From contig VZRG01000362.1 in NCBI GenBank assembly GCA_013397435.1, positions 365,315 to 429,314 of the forward strand: a stretch of DNA of 64,000 bases, in the 5' to 3' direction. Shown here piece by piece: positions 60,011 through 64,000 of this stretch (positions are counted from its first letter, which is position 1; every line of letters begins with the position of its first letter). Both the position numbers and the translations under genes were made by a program. The notes under the pieces were generated by a model. It was not told where the DNA came from. It ran no database searches and was given only the letters and a program-made list of their open reading frames with translations. Origin of the DNA: Erythrocercus mccallii (taxonomy: Eukaryota > Chordata > Aves > Passeriformes > Dicruridae).

Positions 60011-62699
60011 ACCAAACCCGTCAATGCGCAAACGTTTTGCATTTCCTTGGCAGGAGGCAAGGGAGTGGGGAGCCATGGTCTGCTTCCAAAGGGTTTCAGT
60101 GTGAGCCCATCCTGGGGGCACTGGAACCTTCACCAGCCATGGATCCACTCTGCTCAGCTCTGCATGCCCCGGTCCGGGTGGGATGGGCATCTCTTTTGGT
60201 ACCCTGGTGTGCTCCTGGGAGCACCCACTACACCTGTAGATGCAACCTCAGTGCTACCACAGCTACACCAGAAAAGCAGTGCTGTAGTTCTTTGAGTTGT
60301 ATTGTCCTTTCACAGGGTTTTATAAACCAAGCTCCTTGGAAAGGTGACATGGGCAAGTATCTCCTACAGTTTCCTGTCTCCCTCTTTTTTCTTTCCTCAT
60401 CCCCAGCCTTAACACCTGACTGGTGAGCTTGTTCTACTGCTCAACAACCTTTTCAGTAAAAAAGTTTCCATCATATCCAATCCAGTCCTGATTCCCTGAC
60501 ACACTATAGAGCAAGAACACCCATCAGAGATGGAACCAGGCTCTCACCTGGCTGCCAGGGCCCAGGAGAAAAGCAGGTCTGAACATCCACGAGTGGATAT
60601 CGGATGGGCATCCTTGAGATGATGCCAAGGAGAAATTGCAGAGAGCAGGATTCAACTGGCTGTATTTCAGCATAAATAGCAGTTCCCACATAATTTTTAG
60701 ACAAGCAACTAATGGATCCTGACTTTGTAAACAATTAATTTATGAGGAACTCTCAAGGACTCTGGTGCAAACCGTGAAATCCTCACCCCAGCAGCACTTT
60801 CCCTTCTCCCAGCAGGTAGGACCTTCTGCTTAAAGCTCCCCATTAATTCAGGTCTCTGGCCTGGGTCCTGTGGCTGCTGTTCACATCTTTCCTCTCTCTC
60901 TAACACCACGCAATCAAACACAGGGCTCTGAAGTTCTTTAATGCTTTATATGGGCTCATTTCTGCAAGTTACTGAACAATCAGGGTAGAGTGCACAGCAC
61001 TTTGCAGTTCTGAGGCAAAGATGAGGTTCCCTAAGGAATAAATTTGATTCTGTCCAGAGGCCTTGAACTAGAGTCATTCCAGCCCCAAAGTCCTAACTTA
61101 GCACTATTTTGGAGACATTAGTGATATTAAGGGCAGGTATTTCTGAGTTTTTAAGGATGAAGTGGCAGAGCATTACAGCATTACCTTATTCCAGACAGAG
61201 ATACAACCCCCAGCCCTGCTCAGAGGGCAGCCAAGTGACCCCTCTGAAATGCAGAGACCTGATCCTTCACACCTGAGCAGTCATCCTGGCTTTGCCCTAC
61301 CTTGCTGGGCTTTACCAACACAGCCAAAATGTGCAGGGGCACATCCAGGCTCCAGCTGCAAGCTGTAAAATTTGTACCTCACAGAAAATAAGAGGGGGAA
61401 AGAATTATCCCAAGCCAAGCAAAAAAACGTGGTCCTTGATCCAAGTCTCAGGATGGATTGGGAGCATTAGAGAGATTCACCATTGTGGTAGAATCTTGCC
61501 TCCATGTACAGAAATGTATATTTTTACAGCGAGGAGACCCCTCTGTTAAGTTAACATCTATAAAACTATTTTTATATTTTTTAAAAATTCTGAAGCATTG
61601 CTGACAGTTAAAGCTGTTGGTGTCATAATCGCTTGAAATCCCAAAGTCTGAGCTCCTGGAGCCTTTATGAGAGGCTGTGCTGACCTCTCCCTGTATTCCT
61701 CAGGAAATAAACTAACTCTCCTGGATTCAGAAAATAGTTTGAAAATTAGATCTGGAAGCTTTAAACCCAAAAGACAAATAAAAGGAAATCATACCTCATT
61801 AGTTTTTGGAGTAAAAAGGGTTTTTTTCCATAGATTCATTTTTGGTGAACACTTAATATTTTATAGTATGTGAGCTTAGCAATGTCAGAAATCATGTTAT
61901 AGAAATGTACTTATTACATTTTCGCACAGTTTCATGTGATAATGATACCACACAACCTGAGAATTATTACAGGAGAATGTTTTTTCAATTAACAATGTTA
62001 AGCATTACTGAGTGATGTTATAAATCATCGGTTTTAACTCTCCCCAAAACATTCACTTGGCATTAGATTCTACTTCTGGAGAAACTCTCCATGACCATAT
62101 CCTAAGTCACCAAATAAATAATGCAGACACCAAAGAAACTGGCAGAAACTGAGGGAAGAGACCTTCTTTTTATGGCTTGTGAATATTTGCATTCTTAACA
62201 AATTTTTGAGACGCAAATTGCGTATTAGAAGACGTGCTATAAAATAAATATGAAATAAAAAGTCCATCCCTCCTTCTTTCTGATCATTTCTTGAGAAAAT
62301 TCTCAAAAGAACCCCAAATAGCATTTTATCTGAAAGTAGTTTACTGGGGTAATTTGCACTTCATTGACTTTTGGGTTTAAAAATTAGGCATCTGCCTTAA
62401 CCTTTCTAGATTTTTCATCACAAGATGCCTCCAGACAGCAGGAGTTCTTATCCTGACCCATGTGCTGCTCCCCAAAGCTTCCTCTCTCCACTCGAAGTGC
62501 TCAGACAGTCCAGGTGCAAGGTTAGAAAAAACATTTAACTTTTGAACAATTTAAAATAACCTCCATGAATCACAACCTATTGTAGGCTCAGACTAGGCAG
62601 CATTTTTTAAAAGTTGCCTTAAATCTTCCCCTTTTCAGTCAAAGTTTTTTACCCTTTATGTTGGAGGGGTTCCTCTGAGACGCTGCAGCATCTTCTGCA
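60011..62699. other. Intergenic or intronic DNA
   Basis: No gene or recognised repeat. Frames of up to 141 codons near 60001-60426 lack domains. Confidence 0.4.
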
Positions 62700-63026
62700 A
62701 CCTAAAGGGAGATACAAGAGAGCTGGAGAGGGACTTTTTGCAAGAACATGAAGTGACAGCAGGAAGGGGAATGGCTTTAAGCTGAAAGAGAGTAGATTTA
62801 GATGGGATATTGGGAAGAAATTCCTCCTTGTGAGGGTGGGCAGGGGCTGGCCCAGGGTGCCCAGAGCAGCTGTGGCTGCCCCTGGATCCCTGGCAGTGCC
62901 CAAGGCCAGGTTGGACACTGGGGCTGGAGCAGCCTGGGACAGTGGGAGGTGTCCCTGCCATGGCAGGGGTGGCACTGGGTGTGTTTTAAGGTCCTTCCCA
63001 ACCCAAACCAGTCCATGTTTTCATGA
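62700..63026 (+). mobile_element. CR1 LINE, 5'-truncated 3' fragment (young subtype)
   Basis: About 325 bp: starts near ACCTAAAGGGAGATACAAGAG, then GAGAGGGACTTTTTGCAAG, GGCTTTAAGCTGAAAGAG, TTGTGAGGGTGGGCAGGGGC, the standard core and the tail TTTTAAGGTCCTTCCCAACC ending GTCCATGTTTTCATGA. The core is identical over about 110 bp to the copy at 32011. It has no coding capacity. Confidence 0.94.
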
Positions 63027-63829
63027 TTTAGGGGCATGATCTGAAGCTGATGAAGCTCAGCTGGGAGATGCCCCTCTGGTGCCTTTATCAGCTGATTTGA
63101 ACACCCACCACCACCACCTTTCTCAGGGGCACATCTCGCCTCCAAGCAGAGCCTTCATGAGCATCCCTGATTTTAATAAAGCAAGATTTAACAACAAAAC
63201 TATTGCCTGATGATGGGGGCTGCCCAATTGCCCCACAGAGACCTTGCAACAGCTCCAGCCCAAGCCACCTTAACCACCTTGTGCAGGCACATTCAGCTGT
63301 CCTCATCACCATCATTTGACCTTTACTCTGCCAGAATTTCACCCTTTGTCAATGGGCTTTATGTTAGCATTTGCCAACTGCTCCTTAAAATATTAAAACT
63401 ACAACCATGAGCTTCCAGAGCGGGATGAAAGTTGAGATTTTTTTTCCTTCTCACTTAAAATGCCCTGAAGTCCCAGAAGACACTGCAAATATATGTGGTA
63501 CTTCACAGCCCAGATGGCCAACACAAACCTTTGTAAACTGCTTGCCTATCAAAATCATATTTGGACTTGTGCTCCGTAAGTATGTGCAAAATTTACATTA
63601 CAAAAGATGCAGTATGACATCGAAAAAGAGTTACTACAACTGTTCTCAACCACTGCAATGTGGAAAAGGGGCCTCCAAGGATTATTTTTATCGCCCTTAG
63701 GACTCCTGTTTTGAAGTGCCTCAGCATGACAGCAGAAAACCTACAATTAAATATTGAAATCACCATAGCAGTATTTTTTAAGGAAAAAAGAACTTCAAGA
63801 GACCTTTTTAGAAACTGAGTGCCTCCTCA
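63027..63829. other. Intergenic or intronic DNA
   Basis: No gene or recognised repeat. A 97-codon frame at 63407-63700 lacks a domain. Confidence 0.4.
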
Positions 63830-64000
63830 TCACATCACACATGCTAGCGAAATAATTTTAAAATAAAAAGGTAATCTAAATTTTATATTGCCCTGGATGT
63901 AATAAGCTCCCGGTGAGCAGAGTAATATCGCCGTAAAATATGAAAGTGCAATGTGCTTTTTGATTACATCAGGGCTTTCTATTTGCCACTTTAATCCTTA
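63830..64000. promoter_or_regulatory. Possible conserved noncoding element running off the edge
   Basis: Contains AGCTCCCGGTGAGC, TAATATCGCCGTAAAATATG, TTTTTGATTACATCA and CACTTTAATCC: homeodomain-like cores with two retained CpGs in A+T-rich DNA. It is cut by the window end. Confidence 0.33.

Overview
This 64 kb window looks like non-coding nuclear DNA from a bird, most likely a songbird. The main evidence is at least eight copies of the 3' region of the CR1 LINE, the dominant avian retrotransposon, recognised by its G+C-rich tail and terminal ATTCTATG-like repeats. Two LTR-like sequences and long A-rich pentanucleotide arrays fit the same picture. I found no protein-coding gene: every open frame is short, has no recognisable domain and is mostly shared with equally long frames on the other strand. 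I also recognised no rRNA, tRNA, known miRNA, CRISPR array or operon-like structure. The window reads as a gene desert or a very large intron.

Layout. From 1 to 12 kb there is mostly unremarkable A+T-rich DNA with an old CR1 copy at 10.1-10.3 kb. At 12.44-12.73 kb sits a candidate solitary LTR. From 14.9 to 28.3 kb there are several blocks whose texture (homeodomain, POU and SOX-type sites, few simple repeats, scattered retained CpG) resembles conserved noncoding enhancers. The strongest are 17.3-17.5, 18.1-19.2, 21.4-22.1 and 23.9-25.1 kb. CR1 copies lie between them at 19.9, 22.2 and 25.5 kb. From 28 to 37 kb there is ordinary DNA with CR1 copies at 32.0 and 36.0 kb and an (AATAG)n array at 34.04 kb. 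From 37.5 to 45.9 kb there are more enhancer-like blocks, a (TAAAA)n array at 40.3 kb and an LTR-like element near 44.3-44.8 kb. From 51 to 64 kb there are enhancer-like blocks at 51.3, 53.0, 55.1, 59.5 and 63.8 kb, a CR1 fragment that lacks its 3' end at 56.3 kb, an (AATAA)n array at 58.18 kb and a young CR1 copy at 62.7 kb.

The most unusual structure is an inverted repeat of about 140 bp. Its arms lie at 20181-20315 and 25326-25467, and each arm directly abuts the 3' terminus of a CR1 copy, although the two CR1 copies are of different subtypes. This may be a CR1 3' transduction, an undescribed composite repeat family, or an old inverted duplication.

Limits: enhancer-like calls rest on composition and motif content only and need cross-species alignment. 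Repeat calls rest on recall of family consensus features and on comparison of copies within this window.
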